From positions 8,990,001 through 9,054,000 of the forward strand of contig JANTQA010000033.1 of NCBI GenBank assembly GCA_027625915.1: a DNA stretch of 64,000 bases, given 5' to 3'. The notes beneath the pieces were generated by a model. That model was given only the letters and a program-made list of their open reading frames with translations. It did no database searches and was not told the DNA's origin. The DNA is from Anaeramoeba flamelloides (taxonomy: Eukaryota > Metamonada > Anaeramoebidae). Positions 33,946 through 46,341 of this stretch are shown in pieces (position 1 is the stretch's first letter; every line of letters begins with the position of its first letter). The position numbers were made by a program, and so were the translations under genes.

Positions 33946-34677
33946 CAAAATATATTAAATACCCTAATTTTTACAGAATATAATTTGTTCATTAAAAAAT
34001 TATTTAAACAAGTATGAACTAAATTCCAAAATTTTTGAACATGGTTTAAACAGTTGAAAGAGTGGTAATAAGGATTATTAGATTCAATTTGGTAATAATT
34101 TTGATTTTACAAACTATTTCATTTTTTTTTTTATGTTTTGTTTTCATTTCCTTTTTTCCGGTTAAATAATCTGTTTTGTTAGTTCTGGATTTTTTTTTTC
34201 GATGGTTGGTAGAAGATTAGTGTTGAGTTTGTTAAATTTGAAAATCAGATGCAATTTGTCTATGTTAGCTTATCATTTGACCCATCAAAATTTGATGGTG
34301 AAATTTCAACAAATTCACCAATACATGTTTTGTTCCATAGTTTCAATATTTTGGACACATCAATTTATTTTTTTTTTTTTGAGTTTTATATTTCTTTTTT
34401 TTTGTTTTGATGAAAATGATTACTTATAAATACAGTAATACTGGGTAACTTAAATATTTTTTTATTATAAGTTTGGAAAAATATAATAAATTGGGTTATA
34501 TTTTTCCATTTTTGATTTTGAGTGTGTATAAATTTTTGGAATGTGGTTTAACGAAAGTAAAATGTGTAAAAAACAAATTGTGTGAAAATACCATCTATAA
34601 TATAAAAATTATAAATTTTTTACCTATTTTAATGATACATTTCCTTACATCAAACAATGATAAAAAATATTGTTTAT

Positions 34678-34877
34678 TACAGTCAGTTTCACTTTTAAAG
34701 CACAAACTTTCAACGAAATTTAAGGCACAATAAAAATCTCAAATTAAAGCACAAAATTAAAATTTTAGTGAAAATAAATTGTAAAAAAAAAATTCCAAAT
34801 TTTGTTCCTTAATTTGAGATTTTTTTGTACCTTAAATTTCGTTGAAAGTTTGTGCTTTAAAAGTGAAACTGACTGTA
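34678..34877. mobile_element. MITE family A, copy A9
   Basis: 200 bp with both canonical ends. Confidence 0.9.
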
Positions 34878-37685
34878 GTAAATTCCAATAATGGTGGTAC
34901 TGATTAATATAATAAATATCCCATGTGGTGAAGTAAATAAATACTGAAATTTAAGATTAAATTTCCATTTTTTTTTATTTTTTTTTTCTTATGTCAAAAT
35001 TGAAAATATAATTAGATTGAAATTAGAAATGGGGATGTTTAAAATAAAAAAATAAATAAATAAATAAATGTTTTCAGTTTTAAAGTGTGGGTTTATAAAA
35101 TTTTCTAAAAGATGTGAAGTCATGAACCAGTTGGTAATATGTATATTGAAAGGTAAAATAATTACTAATTCCGAGTTGTAAGCTATTTCCAAGAAAGTTA
35201 GGCAAGTTTATTTTAAAATATATTTATTAAAATAAATCTTTAAATGGTATTTAAATATATATAATCAATAAAAAACTATTTATTGATTCTTGGTAATAAT
35301 TAAATTTGTACCAAAGTATGGTATTAAATCAAAAAAACAATAATCAATTTCCTGATCTCAATTTTATCTGATATTTTTTAGGGGTGAAAATTGATATTTA
35401 TTAATTTCTGTTTGATCAAAAAAATCATTTTCATTAATTGTTTAATCTCAACAATATTTCAAATAGATTTAAAAATATATAATTACATTTTATTGTTAAA
35501 AAAATAATTTATCCTTTCCATATTTCCAGTTTTTTATTTAAATTGGTTGTATATGGTTTTCTACAAAAAAAGTACCATTTTTTTTTATTCATTTTTTGGA
35601 TTTATTTTAACACAAATATATTTACTAATAAATACCTTAGTGTTTTATCGAATCGATATTTATATTAAACTTAATTTGGTATTGTCAATGAATGAATACT
35701 CCCACTAACAAAGATCATTTTTTATGAAATATAAAAAAAAATGTCCCACTTTTTTGGATTTACTTTATATATATATATATATATATATTTCAAATTTTTA
35801 TTTGTGTAATAGTTTTTTTATTATTATTAATTGAAAGTTACTCTAGTGCCTATAAATTACAAGGGTTTATAAAGTTGAAAGGGGAAATAATAAGGGTTTT
35901 TCTCCAAATATAATAAATAAATAAAATTATTGAAGAGTCGGTAGTTAAAAATGGGTTATGCACATAAATTATAAACACAATCCTTTAATACTGTATAAAG
36001 TGGTTTATAAAGGTCAAAAAAAAGAAAAAAAAAAGGGTCAATTGTCTGGGGGTAAATCATGATAAAACTTGTATATGTGGATCTATTATTATTATTCATA
36101 CATATTCGCTTTTTTTATGATCCAAAACATAGACCCCTTCCCAAATCAATTAGGTTTGTAAAAGTTTTGGTATTGTAAAAAAAGTTTATATTATAAATGG
36201 AATTTGTTTATAATTTTTTGAATTTCTTCATTTTTTATTTTTCTTTATCAAGAAAATTGACTGTAATTTTCTCTATTTTTGAGGATAATTTTTTCCATTT
36301 GACATTGCATTTTTTGAAAGTATTTTTTTTCTTTCGAATAAATTACACAGCAATTATTATCTTTTGTTTCGACAAAAATTTTTCTTAGGATCCTTTTATT
36401 TTTCAAAATTTTTTTTTATAGGTAGATCGTTAAGGAGCCCATTTCATCTTTACTGGTTCTTTTACATTCCATTGCAGTGGGTACCCAATTTGTTAAATCT
36501 ACTTCATAAAATAAACGTATCTTTTCATTTCCATTGTGATTTTGTCAAATCTAACTTGTTAATTTAACAAATGTCTAATCTTTTCTTCAATGTTTAAAAT
36601 AGTATTTTTTTTTTTTTATCTAAATAATTCTATTTTTTGTTCTCTTGTAATTACACTCTTTAAGGGTGGAATTGGGGGTGACTTTGATTGTGACAAAATT
36701 GTAATCTTTTAACAAGTTATAAGTTGTTTATTACTTCTAACTTGCTTAACTCAAAAACTAATTGGAAATATAATTTCCTTAATATACTTTTCAAGGGATC
36801 AACAATTGTACTTTTTGTTAGTCCAGTAACAAAAAATTCAAAAAATACATTTTTACCAAAAAAATTATTTTAACCTGTGGATAAAAGAACGTAAATCACA
36901 TAAACCGATCTGAAACAAAGGGTATAATTTGAAAAGCCTCTCTAGAATTGATTTGGAAAGTACCTCCTTAATTACATAAACTCAAAAAAAGAATTCTTTA
37001 TTTATTTTTTTAAAAAAAGAATCAAAATAACAAATTTAGAATAAAATTTGTTTTCAAATAAATTTTTCGCAAAGATCTTGATCTGCAAATAAAAAAAACA
37101 AAAAAAAACAAATAAAAGTAATAAATCAATAATCTAAATTTATTTTTTTAAATATGACAATGTAAAAATATTATTCCAATAAAATATCATTTGAAAGAAA
37201 TGATAAGTATCTTTTTTTAAAAATGAAAAATAAATTAATTTTTCAAAGAAAATAAAAAAATGAGTAAGTTGGTCTATTAATTGAAAAGTAATTCAAAAAA
37301 AAATGCAAATTACCACCAATTACAAAATAACAAAAAAATTATAGTTTTGTTTTTCTTACTCAAAACCGAATAAAATAAAAAATAAAAAAAAAATAAAGAA
37401 AAGAATTTTCAATAAGAAAGAATTTAAATAGATGATCGCTATTTTATAAAACTTTTCAATTTTAAGAATTACTGTTCGTTTGTAAAAATTGGATCAACTA
37501 TTTAAAGGTAAATAAGAAAAAAGAAAAAAATAAAAATAAAATGTCTAACTAAAAACTAAAGAAAAGACAACAAGAAACAATTATACTCTATGAAAGAAAG
37601 GAATAAAAAAAAAAAAACAAACAATAATAATAATAATAATATACGAAATCATGCGAAAGATTGTGAAAAATATTCTTCGATCAGA
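34878..37685. other. Gene-poor AT-rich stretch
   Basis: Contains a (TA) run at about 35766-35788. A slightly GC-richer patch at 36420-36560 shows no consistent frame. The part next to 37685 is the 3' flank of the Myb gene. Confidence 0.5.
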
Positions 37686-38993
37686 TTAGTAATAAAAATC
37701 ACATTTTTTGGTGTCTTTTAATCCGTTTTGAAGTCCATCATCAAGATCACCAAAGTAGTCGCCATTTGAGAGCGAGTCAAAGAGATCACTTTCAAGATCA
37801 AAATTTTCTTCGCAATATTGGTCAAATTCGTTGTCGATGGGAATATAAATTTCGTCCAAGTTTTCTGGGTTGAACAAAGTGTATTGCATAACAAATAATG
37901 AGTCATTCAAAGTTTCTGTTGTATCCAAAAGAGTATTATTATCTTTGTTTGTGGCAATATTCACATTGTCTTCAGTGGGTGAACTGGCCGTTGTTTCGTT
38001 TAAAGGGAGGGATGTGTTTTGTTCAATTTTGAATTGTGTATCGAGATTGGAAACAGAATTGTTTGTTGTTTGGTTCAAAATGGGTTGGTTAAAGATAGGT
38101 TGGTTCAAAATAGGTTGGTTAAAAATAGGTTGGTTATTTTCGTTCATTTGGAGAAAGTTTGATAAATTAGGAAAAGTTTTTGATTCCTTGATCTTGGTTT
38201 GTTTCAATTGTGTGTTGTTGGTGGTGATGTTTTTGCTTTCGGTTTTAAAAGAATGGTTGTTGTTAAGTGTTGTTGAATTTTTGGAAATTGCATTCTTGGT
38301 ATTTGTTTTTCTAATTTTTGGTGCATTTTCGGTTTTGATATTGGTTTTTGCTTGAGGCTTGTTATTTGCTTTTTTTGTTCGTTTCCTTGTGTTTTGTTTA
38401 GGTTTGCTCTTTGTGTTTCTTCTTTTGCTTGTTGCTTTTCCAGTTTTTTTGAGCTTTCTTTGTGTGCACAATGAATGCCACATATTTTTCAACATGTTGT
38501 CTGGTCGCCCATTGAAAAATTTGGAGATTTGGCTCCATTTGTTTCCTAACTCGGTTTGTTTGGCTATTAAAAGCTCCTCTTCTTCTTGTGTGAAAGGCGC
38601 GTGGTTAATGTTGGGATTTATTTGATTACACCATCTTTCTCGGCACTGCTTCGAGTTTCTTCCTGGAACCAACGAGGATATGTGTAGCCAACTTACGTCG
38701 CCAAGCTTTTCAATGGCGTACTTTAAAAGCTCGTCTTCGGTTGTGTTCCATGGCCCTTTATTCGTTTGGATATCCTTCAGTTGGCGGTACCTTTTTAAGC
38801 AGTCAGTAGATCCAAAATTGGTAAAGTTTGTTGCTACGGTCTCCCAGTCCGCATTCTTTTCATTCCTCACAAGCCCCATGAGTTTTTCTTCCGATTGCTT
38901 GTCCCATTTTGCAATCAAATCTTGTTCGTTTTTAAGTTCTAAACTAAGTGTTTGGTAATACTCGACAGATTTTGTTCTTCTTCTTCTTAATGA
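37686..38993 (-). CDS. Three-repeat Myb-like DNA-binding protein, 5' end unresolved
   Basis: Three consecutive Myb/SANT repeats. R1 begins KWDKQSEEKLMGLV, R2 is KGPWNTTEDELLKYA with WLHISSLVPGRNSKQCRERW, and R3 is HAPFTQEEEELLIAKQ with KWSQISKFFNGRPDNMLKNM. The tryptophan spacing and the xGRxxxQCRERW recognition helix of R2 are c-Myb-like, so it should bind DNA as a nuclear transcription factor. A Lys/Arg-rich stretch follows R3 (nuclear signal), then an Asn/Thr-rich linker with four NQPI(F/L) units, and an acidic tail (DLESDLFDSLSNGDYFGDLD), typical of activation domains. No ATG precedes R1: the frame stays open upstream from 38918 to at least 38993 (LRRRRTKSVEYYQ), so a short 5' exon carrying the start is probably missed. 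The next in-frame ATG would destroy R1. Confidence 0.88.
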   Translation of the reverse strand, partial: SLRRRRTKSVEYYQTLSLELKNEQDLIAKWDKQSEEKLMGLVRNEKNADWETVATNFTNFGSTDCLKRYRQLKDIQTNKGPWNTTEDELLKYAIEKLGDVSWLHISSLVPGRNSKQCRERWCNQINPNINHAPFTQEEEELLIAKQTELGNKWSQISKFFNGRPDNMLKNMWHSLCTQRKLKKTGKATSKRRNTKSKPKQNTRKRTKKANNKPQAKTNIKTENAPKIRKTNTKNAISKNSTTLNNNHSFKTESKNITTNNTQLKQTKIKESKTFPNLSNFLQMNENNQPIFNQPILNQPIFNQPILNQTTNNSVSNLDTQFKIEQNTSLPLNETTASSPTEDNVNIATNKDNNTLLDTTETLNDSLFVMQYTLFNPENLDEIYIPIDNEFDQYCEENFDLESDLFDSLSNGDYFGDLDDGLQNGLKDTKKCDFYY

Positions 38994-40385
38994 CCTTTTT
39001 TTGTTTTTTTTTTTTGTTTTGTGGTTTTTTTTTTGTTGTATTTTGTTTTGAGGTTTTTTTTTGGTTTTTTTTTTGTTTTGTGGTTTTTGTTTTGGGTAAA
39101 AATTTTGTTAAAAGGATGAGTTAAGAAAGATCGTTTAAAAATTGGAAAAATGTTTTTTTTTTGAAGGTGGTAAGTTTTCGTTGATCACCTTATCAGAATA
39201 AAAAAGGGATTGAAAATTTACATTTATTAAAAGCGTGTTTTTGTTTGTTGGTAAAGGTGGTTGTATGTTTTTGGTGGAAAAAAATTGAAAGGTGTTGGTG
39301 TTTTTTGTTGAAACTAGATAAGTTTAACAATCGAAAATTACAAATATAAAATTGACTATTAAAGAACAAAGGAGTGAAGTGATAAAGTAGTGAAAGAAGA
39401 AGAGTTTAGGTTTGATAAATGAGAGATCGAAAAATGTTGCAAAAAAAAAAAAAGCAAGTTCTTACATTTAAAAAAAAAAACTAATTTTTTTATTCAATTA
39501 AAAATTTAAATTTAAAAGTAAATTTGTCAATTTAAAAAAAAATGATAAAAAATAAAAATATTCTTGTTTTTGTTCCTTTTGTGTGGACTTTTTTTCGAAT
39601 CCAAGTGTGTGTTTTGAAGTTGATTAGATCTAAACTTTTTTTAAATAAAAAAAAAAAAAAAAGTTTATTTCGAAGGAAAAAACAAAAGGATTCGAAAAGA
39701 AATATTTTATTTTTACCTTCAAATCACAGTTTAAGGGTATACCCAATAACAATATATTTCTAAGCTTGGGTTTCTTTGATATTTGAATCCTTTTTTCAAT
39801 TATTTATGAAAAAAATTAATACTTAAATAAGTGTACTAATTGAAAATTTTTAGAAAAGGAGGTGTTTTGGTTCATCAAATAATTGGTTTGAGTCAATTAT
39901 TAAATCATAATTTTCTTGTGTTTCGAAAAGTGTTTTGCTTTTTCTAAGTTTGCAATAAAAACAAAAATTTTGAAGGTAAAAGTATAGATTCGAAAAGTCA
40001 AAGAATCAAAACAGTTAAAGATACCATCTCTTGAAAATTGACTGGAACTAACATTTCGTCCATCTTTCCAAAAAAAGTTTTGTAAATCCAAAGTTACTTT
40101 TAAATATATTCATGTCAATTACTTTCTGATTTTGTCTTTTAAGAATTGGGTTTTTTGAAGGTTGAATTCAATAATTGTGTTTTTTTTCAAAAAATACATA
40201 AAAATTTTGATCTGTTCTTTTTGAAACAGAACAGCTTTTAAACAGAAAGGTCCAAAATTAAAAAAAATCTTTTGGATCAGTTTTTCAGATAACGATCTCT
40301 AACCTTCACTTTGTTACTATTCTATTGATTAGTCTTCTTGGTTTTGATAAATATTTTCAAAATATTCATTTATGAGGTATCTAAA
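38994..40385. other. 5' region of Myb gene and intergenic DNA
   Basis: T- and G-rich low-complexity DNA to about 39120, probably leader. On the minus strand near 40060-40020 a short ATG-started stretch (MDEMLVPVNFQEM, then a GTATCT donor) looks coding, and 39930-39845 offers a matching-style stretch (LFETQENYDLIIDSNQLFD). The phases do not join with the sites I can see, so I do not call a gene. Confidence 0.35.
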
Positions 40386-40686
40386 TTCAAGATCCAAATT
40401 TTCCACAACTATATCGAACAAGTGTCCAAAAAATTAAACATAAACACCCTTGAACTTGACGGATCTCCACACAAACCATCCCGTTATGTCGATGTTAGAA
40501 CCAATTTTCCGCAGAATCAAGAGTAAATCGATTCTTTTTGAAGTGTTAGTTATTCAAAATTATTCATCTTTTTTGTCAACAAATTTTTGTTTAAACTATA
40601 TCGAAAATAGTGGTATACTCGCAATTCTCAAAGAAAAAACCAAAGCCGTGTTAGTCACTGAGTCATTAGTGTTTCCTTTTCTTTGA
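40386..40686 (+). CDS. Tentative gene 3' part, two exons, product unknown
   Basis: The first exon is open to 40522 and reads IEQVSKKLNINTLELDGSPH then KPSRYVDVRTNFPQNQ. A GTAAATCG donor at 40523 and an acceptor GAAAATAG ending at 40610 define an 88-bp intron. Joined in phase, the second exon reads GILAILKEKTKAVLVTES then LVFPFL and stops at 40686. Both exons are clearly less AT-rich than the flanks. The 5' limit is not resolved; 40386 is only where the coding-like composition starts. I do not recognise the family. Confidence 0.35.
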
Positions 40687-41625
40687 AAATATCATAATTA
40701 AATATTTTTTTAAAAAGAAAAATAACTCTTACTTTTTTTAGGTTGACGATTTTGTTTTTGATCCGACTAAAAAATCTCTGCAATTTTAAAAAACTTTCTG
40801 ACAATAATCTTAAATTACATCCATTTCAACACTTTTCAGACTCTCTTTCGAAAAAATCTTTCGTAAAAGTTAATTGTGAGTAATATCTTCTATAAAAACT
40901 TCTACAAATTAATAATATCGATCTTAATTTGCAATTAGAAATCCACACCTCGACACACATTTAAAAAAAAAAATCACTATTTCCACCCCCTTTCACTTAT
41001 TTTGAGAGATTTTGATTGTTCATTTAATTCTTGTCAATCCTTATTTAAAAATAATCAAATGTTCTTTTTTAACAATTTATAATTCTGTCACATTAATGTC
41101 AAGTCTCAGATCTATTTTCCAATGCAATTTCTAAAAGAGTAACCTTTACAAATTACAATATGTGAATGATTGACAAAATATTTTTTAGGAAATTGAAACT
41201 TTTCTTACTTTTTTTCCATAAAAAGTTAAAGTTAAAACCTAAAAAAAAAGTAAAATTTTTATTCCTTTGATTGCACACATTTTACGAATTAAATCGTCTA
41301 ATTTGAAAGTTCGAAATCTGTTTTTGAGGGGAAATATTTTTTTTCCAAATACAATCAAAGAAAGTTAATAAGTCAAACAATTGAAGAACTGCCACGGGAT
41401 CATGTCAATTCAAAGGACTGTTGGAAAAAACTTGTCTTATTTATGTGTATTTGTAAATCAGATTGGAAAAAAATTTTCTTTTTATTTTCCATTTTGGTTT
41501 TTTGTCAATAAAGTTCTCAGAGAAGTAGATTACAGTTTGAGAGTCTCTATAAAAAAGTAAATTGAAAATAAAGTGAAAATTTTTCCCATTTTATATTTCA
41601 AATAATAGTGTATAATTAAATATTT
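40687..41625. other. Intergenic, AT-rich
   Basis: Nothing supportable. Confidence 0.5.
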
Positions 41626-42051
41626 TTGAGGATCAATTTTTCAAAAGAAAGTTTTACAAGTATATATAATTGTTCTCAATGTTCTTTGGTTTTACCCTTT
41701 GAGATAAAGACTCCTTTTTACAACTATTGTAATAAAATTTGTAAAAAGGTGCAATTATTTGATTTTATGAGAGGATATGTTCTGATAAAACTATTTATAT
41801 GCTACCCATCACCAAAAAAATTTTTTCCAAATGATTTTCATTTGAAAATAATACACCTCAGTATCTGTTATGTATATTTTTTTTCTTATTTTTTCCAGCT
41901 TACAAAAACAAAAAACCAAGTCCAAAAAATTGGGGCCATTCTAGGAACCAAAATTCAATTCAAATCCTTAAATAAAACCAAATTTTTAGAATCTAAAATT
42001 TTCGAAATTTGGTTTTTTTTTGTAAACCTGAGTAAAAAAAATTTTTTTTAA
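41626..42051 (+). CDS. Low-confidence Cys-containing frame
   Basis: A 141-codon frame without an ATG at its 5' end. It contains CSQCSLVLPFEIKTPFYNYC followed by NKICKKVQLFDF, a C-x2-C ... C-x3-C arrangement that could bind zinc. The later half is AT-filler in character. It may be an internal exon, a relic, or chance in AT-rich DNA. Confidence 0.2.
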   Translation: MRINFSKESFTSIYNCSQCSLVLPFEIKTPFYNYCNKICKKVQLFDFMRGYVLIKLFICYPSPKKFFPNDFHLKIIHLSICYVYFFSYFFQLTKTKNQVQKIGAILGTKIQFKSLNKTKFLESKIFEIWFFFVNLSKKNFF

Positions 42052-42576
42052 GAATTTTTTATTACTCTTCTTTGATTATTCGGAGTAAATATGATACTAA
42101 AAGCCCAGTTATACGAATTTAAACAACCCGTGTTCTCACAGTTCCAAACATTTGTATTGATCAATTAAAAAAAGTAAAAAAATAATTGAAAAATTTGTCT
42201 GTTTATAACCATTTTACAATTACAATCAATTTGCCAATTTTTCTCTGGATTGTTAAATCAAAAATTTTAAGAACACTTAATTCTATTTTAGCTTCTAATA
42301 GGCATTGAAAAATTATAATTGTTAATCTCAAGATTTTAGGTAATCAATAAATTGCTAGTAATTTTTTTCAATTTTTTTTTTTCTATTTTTAAAATATGAT
42401 CTGTAAAAATTTATATATTTCCGAGTTATATTCTAAATTGAAAAAAATTGTCAATAATGTTACTGATTTATAAATGATTCATTTCATTCTTTTTTTCTAT
42501 TCTTTTCTTTTTTTTTTTTTTTTAAAAATACCTTTCCTCGAATAAATATCTTTTAGCAAATTATTATTATTATTAT

Positions 42577-43059
42577 TACTGTAGCCAAAATAAAGCGTGC
42601 CAAAAAATTTAATGCGTGTTTCAAAATAAAAAGCGTGTTTTTTTTTTTGTTATAGTTGACCTATACATTAACCAATCAAAGAAACCAATAATAAAGCCTA
42701 AAAAAATATGGTACTGGTTTCTTAAAGTTCTATTATTTAAAAAGAAATTCTAAAAATGAAGGATCAAACTGGAAAATTTATCTCAAAAAATAGAGTTAAT
42801 TTTTTTGAAAATTTTAATCATAAAAAAAAAAAAATTTCTAAAAAATTGAGAATATTATGGAAAATTTTCAACTATTTGCATGAATAATTTAAATTTTACT
42901 GAAAATAACCAGACCTTTACTTTCAAAATTTATTTGTACTTAGGTATACTATTTAGTAGTAGATTGGACGTTGCCTTGGTATAAGAATAAAAAAAAGCAC
43001 GGATAATATTTTGAAACACGGATTATAGTTGTTGGGCACTCATTATTTTGATCACTGTA
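42577..43059 (+). mobile_element. MITE family D, copy D3
   Basis: 483 bp, TA-bounded: CTGTAGCCAAAATAAAGCG at the left and CTCATTATTTTGATCACTG at the right. Same orientation as D1 and close to it along its length, including AACCAGACCTTTACTTTC. Confidence 0.85.
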
Positions 43060-43642
43060 TTATTATTAGTATTATTTAGAAAAGGTTTGAGTTTCAAGGA
43101 AATATACCATCTTGAGACAAATATAATATATAATAACAACTCTTGTTGATTATTATTATATCGATTCTAAGATCTTTTGTTACCAATTCATAAAAAAAAT
43201 CATTAATTCTATTAATAACAATGCAATCGAATGAAAATAAAATTGATGGAAAGAGAAATACCTTTTATAAATAATTAATTAAAATTCAAAATTTAGATAT
43301 TAACCACACCTAAACAAATAATTAAGAAAAATATACTTGTATTGAAATTGATAAGTTTTTGAAAGGTAAAATATTTTTAAATAACATAACTCCCAATAAG
43401 AAAGAGTAAAATTCATTATATCTAAGCGATACATTAAAAATATAATACTTAACCCATTTTTTTTTTGAATTTAGCATAAATTTATATTGAATAAATGATG
43501 GAAGAAAAAGAGTAGAAAACAACCCTTTCAAAAAAAGCCACCCTTTTAATTTATAGTTTTATACTTTTATTATTGAAAAGACAATAAAAAAATTAAAAAT
43601 TTCCCTAGAGTCCCTCATAACGAGTAAAATAGTTTATTCGGT

Positions 43643-43842
43643 TACAGCCAGTTCCACTTTTAAGGCACAAACTTTCAACGAAATTTAAGGCACAAAAAAA
43701 ACCCAAATTAAGGCACAAAATTCAGATTCTCGTAAAATGGATTGTCAAAAAAAAAATTTCCAAATTTTGTGCCTTAATTTGAGATTTTTTTGTGCCTTAA
43801 ATTTCCTTGAAAGTTTGTGCCTTAAAAGTGGAACTGACTGTA
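43643..43842. mobile_element. MITE family A, copy A10
   Basis: 200 bp; left end TACAGCCAGTTCCAC, right end GTGGAACTGACTGTA. One of the best preserved copies. Confidence 0.9.
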
Positions 43843-44593
43843 GAACCAAATATAGATTTTCAATGCAACATTTATAAAACCCAAATATTTTATTTTAATA
43901 ACAATATATAGAACAAGGAAATATAGAGATATAAAAATTTATATAATTATGTTATTTGTGTTGAAGAAAAGGATAAAAATAGTTACCAACAATATCAAAA
44001 TAAAACCCAATTATTCCTTTGACCTAATATTGATGCTTTTTTGTTTATTTTTTGTTCTTTTTAAAAAAATATTTTTTTTATTTTAAACAGTTGTTTATTG
44101 CCCAACATAAGTCACCCATGATAAATGCTGTCTTAAATAGAGAACTCAATTCGTATAACTCCTTGGAATTTCTGATTTTTTTTTAAAGATTAAAGAAAAT
44201 TATTGTGTTTAAACATTGATCTTTTTTTTCTTAAAAAGGTTTCTCAAAATTAATTTTTTAGCAGAATGGTTTTTTTCCAACTAAACACCCTTTCGATTAA
44301 ATATGTTTTTTTTTGAATAATAAATGATTTTTAAATGAAAAGATTGTATTTTAATATATTCTAGTTGTTTATCTGTAAACATATATTATACTATTTTCTC
44401 ATAATTTAAAAGTAAATATGAATTTCAACCACAAAAAAAAATGGTTATAATAATACATGGAAAAGAATGATATATCATTAACACTGTATATAAACTTTAA
44501 ATATATTTCTATAGATAAGAAAAAAAGAAAGATGATAAATACTGTGACAATAAAGATACCACAATTTAAAACTTTTATTAAAATCAAAATTAT

Positions 44594-44794
44594 TACAGTC
44601 AGTTCCACTTTCAAGGCACAAACTTTCAACGAAATGTAAGACACAATAAAAATCTCAAATTAAGGAACAAAATTTTTTAATAATTTTTTTACAATTTATT
44701 TTACTAGAACCTGAATTTTGTGCCTTAATTTGAGATTTTTATTGTGTCTTACATTTCGTTGAAAGTTTGTACATTAAGGGTGGAACTGACTATA
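44594..44794. mobile_element. MITE family A, copy A11
   Basis: 201 bp; right end GGAACTGACTATA, one base off consensus. Confidence 0.9.
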
Positions 44795-45314
44795 TGGAAT
44801 AAAATTATATGTTTCATATTATTACTCCATTTTACAATAATTTTTTCCTTTTCAATACATCCCCCCCCCTTTTTTTTTTTTTGTCTAAACGAATTGAGTA
44901 AAATATTTTATTTTCTATATTCTTTTCAATCCTAAAAAATCTAAAGTCAGTGTTAAAATAATTAAATTATCATAGAAAAAGCATATTGATGTTTTTTTTT
45001 TTTTTCTTACCTTTGAATGATTTTTTCTTCTTATCTCTTTCGTCTTTTTTAAATTTTATTAATAAACCCCTTTCTATTAATAAAAGAATAAATAATGTTA
45101 TCCCTTTAAAAATTTTCACCTATCAAAATATATAAAATTTAATTAATAATATTAATTATTATTCAAATTATTTCTTATTCTTTAAATATCGATGAAAATT
45201 ACAAGTAAATACATATCTATATAAATATAATATATTCATTAAAACATACTAAAAAAAAAAAAATTATAAAAAGGTAATTCAGAAATTACTTTTTCAAAAT
45301 AAAAAAAATAGAAT
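44795..45314. other. Intergenic with C/T homopolymer
   Basis: Holds an unusual run of nine C followed by thirteen T at about 44861-44882. No gene. Confidence 0.5.
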
Positions 45315-45516
45315 TACAGCTAGTTTCACTTTTAAGGCACAAACTTTCAACGAACTTTAAGGCACAAAAAAAATCACAAATTAAGGCACAAAATTTGGAA
45401 TTTTTTTTTTACAATTTATTTTTACTAGAATTTGAATTTTGTGCTTTAATTTGAGATTTTTTTTTGTGCAGCAAATTTCGTTGAAAGTTTGTACCTTAAA
45501 AGTGAAACTGACTGTA
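45315..45516. mobile_element. MITE family A, copy A12
   Basis: 202 bp; left end TACAGCTAGTTTCAC, right end canonical. Confidence 0.9.
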
Positions 45517-46341
45517 TCCGTAAAAAAATATTTTTTACCAATACCCGGGAATACACACACACTACAGACATGTAGCCACCCCGAATATGTGAAATCCATG
45601 ATAAACAGAAAATTCATTTATTATCCCACACTTTCTTTTTTATGACTTGATTTTATGTTAATGTTATTGCCGAGTACAAACCATGTTATTATCTAATATA
45701 TAAATAACATCCAATGGAAATAATTTTAAAATTTGAATTTTGATTTCAAAAATTCTTAATGATCACTATTTAAATGTATTTTCCAGTTTTTGGTAGATAT
45801 TTAATTTCTAAACACCTTAAAACTAAAAGGAAATACCATTTGGAAGTGATTAATTAGATCTATGATCTCTCACCTTTTGAAAATTTGTTTTGTATTTTTC
45901 AATTTATTGAATAAACATCAATATTTTATTTAATGTCTCCTAAATTATATTTTTTTTAAAAAAAATCTATCACAAACGATAAAATTATACAATAGCGTAT
46001 CCAAATATTTTTTTTTTGTGTTTAACAGATATACAAAAGTCTATTTCTATATCTGTCAAATTTTATTGTCGGTTTTAAACGACTGCAATAAAATAAGAAA
46101 GTGAAAATTAGTCAGATTATATTTTTCACAATAACTATCATATAAATACACATTAGTCATACCTTCTAAGCCATTTATTTTTTTTTTTCAAGATTAATAG
46201 AAAAAAAAAATTATTTATACAAACTAAATTAAATTTAAATACTCTAAATAATATTCAACCCCTTTTCAACAATTGTGACCCCCCTGTTTTAAATAATTAA
46301 AAAAAAAAATAATTCAATTCTATTAAAGATCAAATAATTAT
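45517..46341. other. Intergenic with a GC-richer patch
   Basis: At about 45540-45590 there is an isolated patch (ATACCCGGGAATACACACAC then TAGCCACCCCGAATATG) that stands out from the surrounding AT-rich DNA. No frame or repeat explains it. Confidence 0.4.

Noticed and set aside
29766-34733. Several short frames sharing LRHKLSTKFKAQ-like or LNFVESLCLKSETD-like segments.
   Set aside because: These are chance translations of the family A MITE arms, and repeat wherever a copy lies.
28722-34877. Clustered short repeats considered as a CRISPR-like array.
   Set aside because: Units are 200-bp palindromic TA-bounded elements at irregular spacing, in a eukaryotic genome, with no cas genes.
37870-38958. 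Plus-strand frames opposite the Myb gene with membrane-like composition.
   Set aside because: They are antisense shadows of Asn/Lys-rich Myb coding sequence, which reads as Phe, Leu and Val on the other strand.
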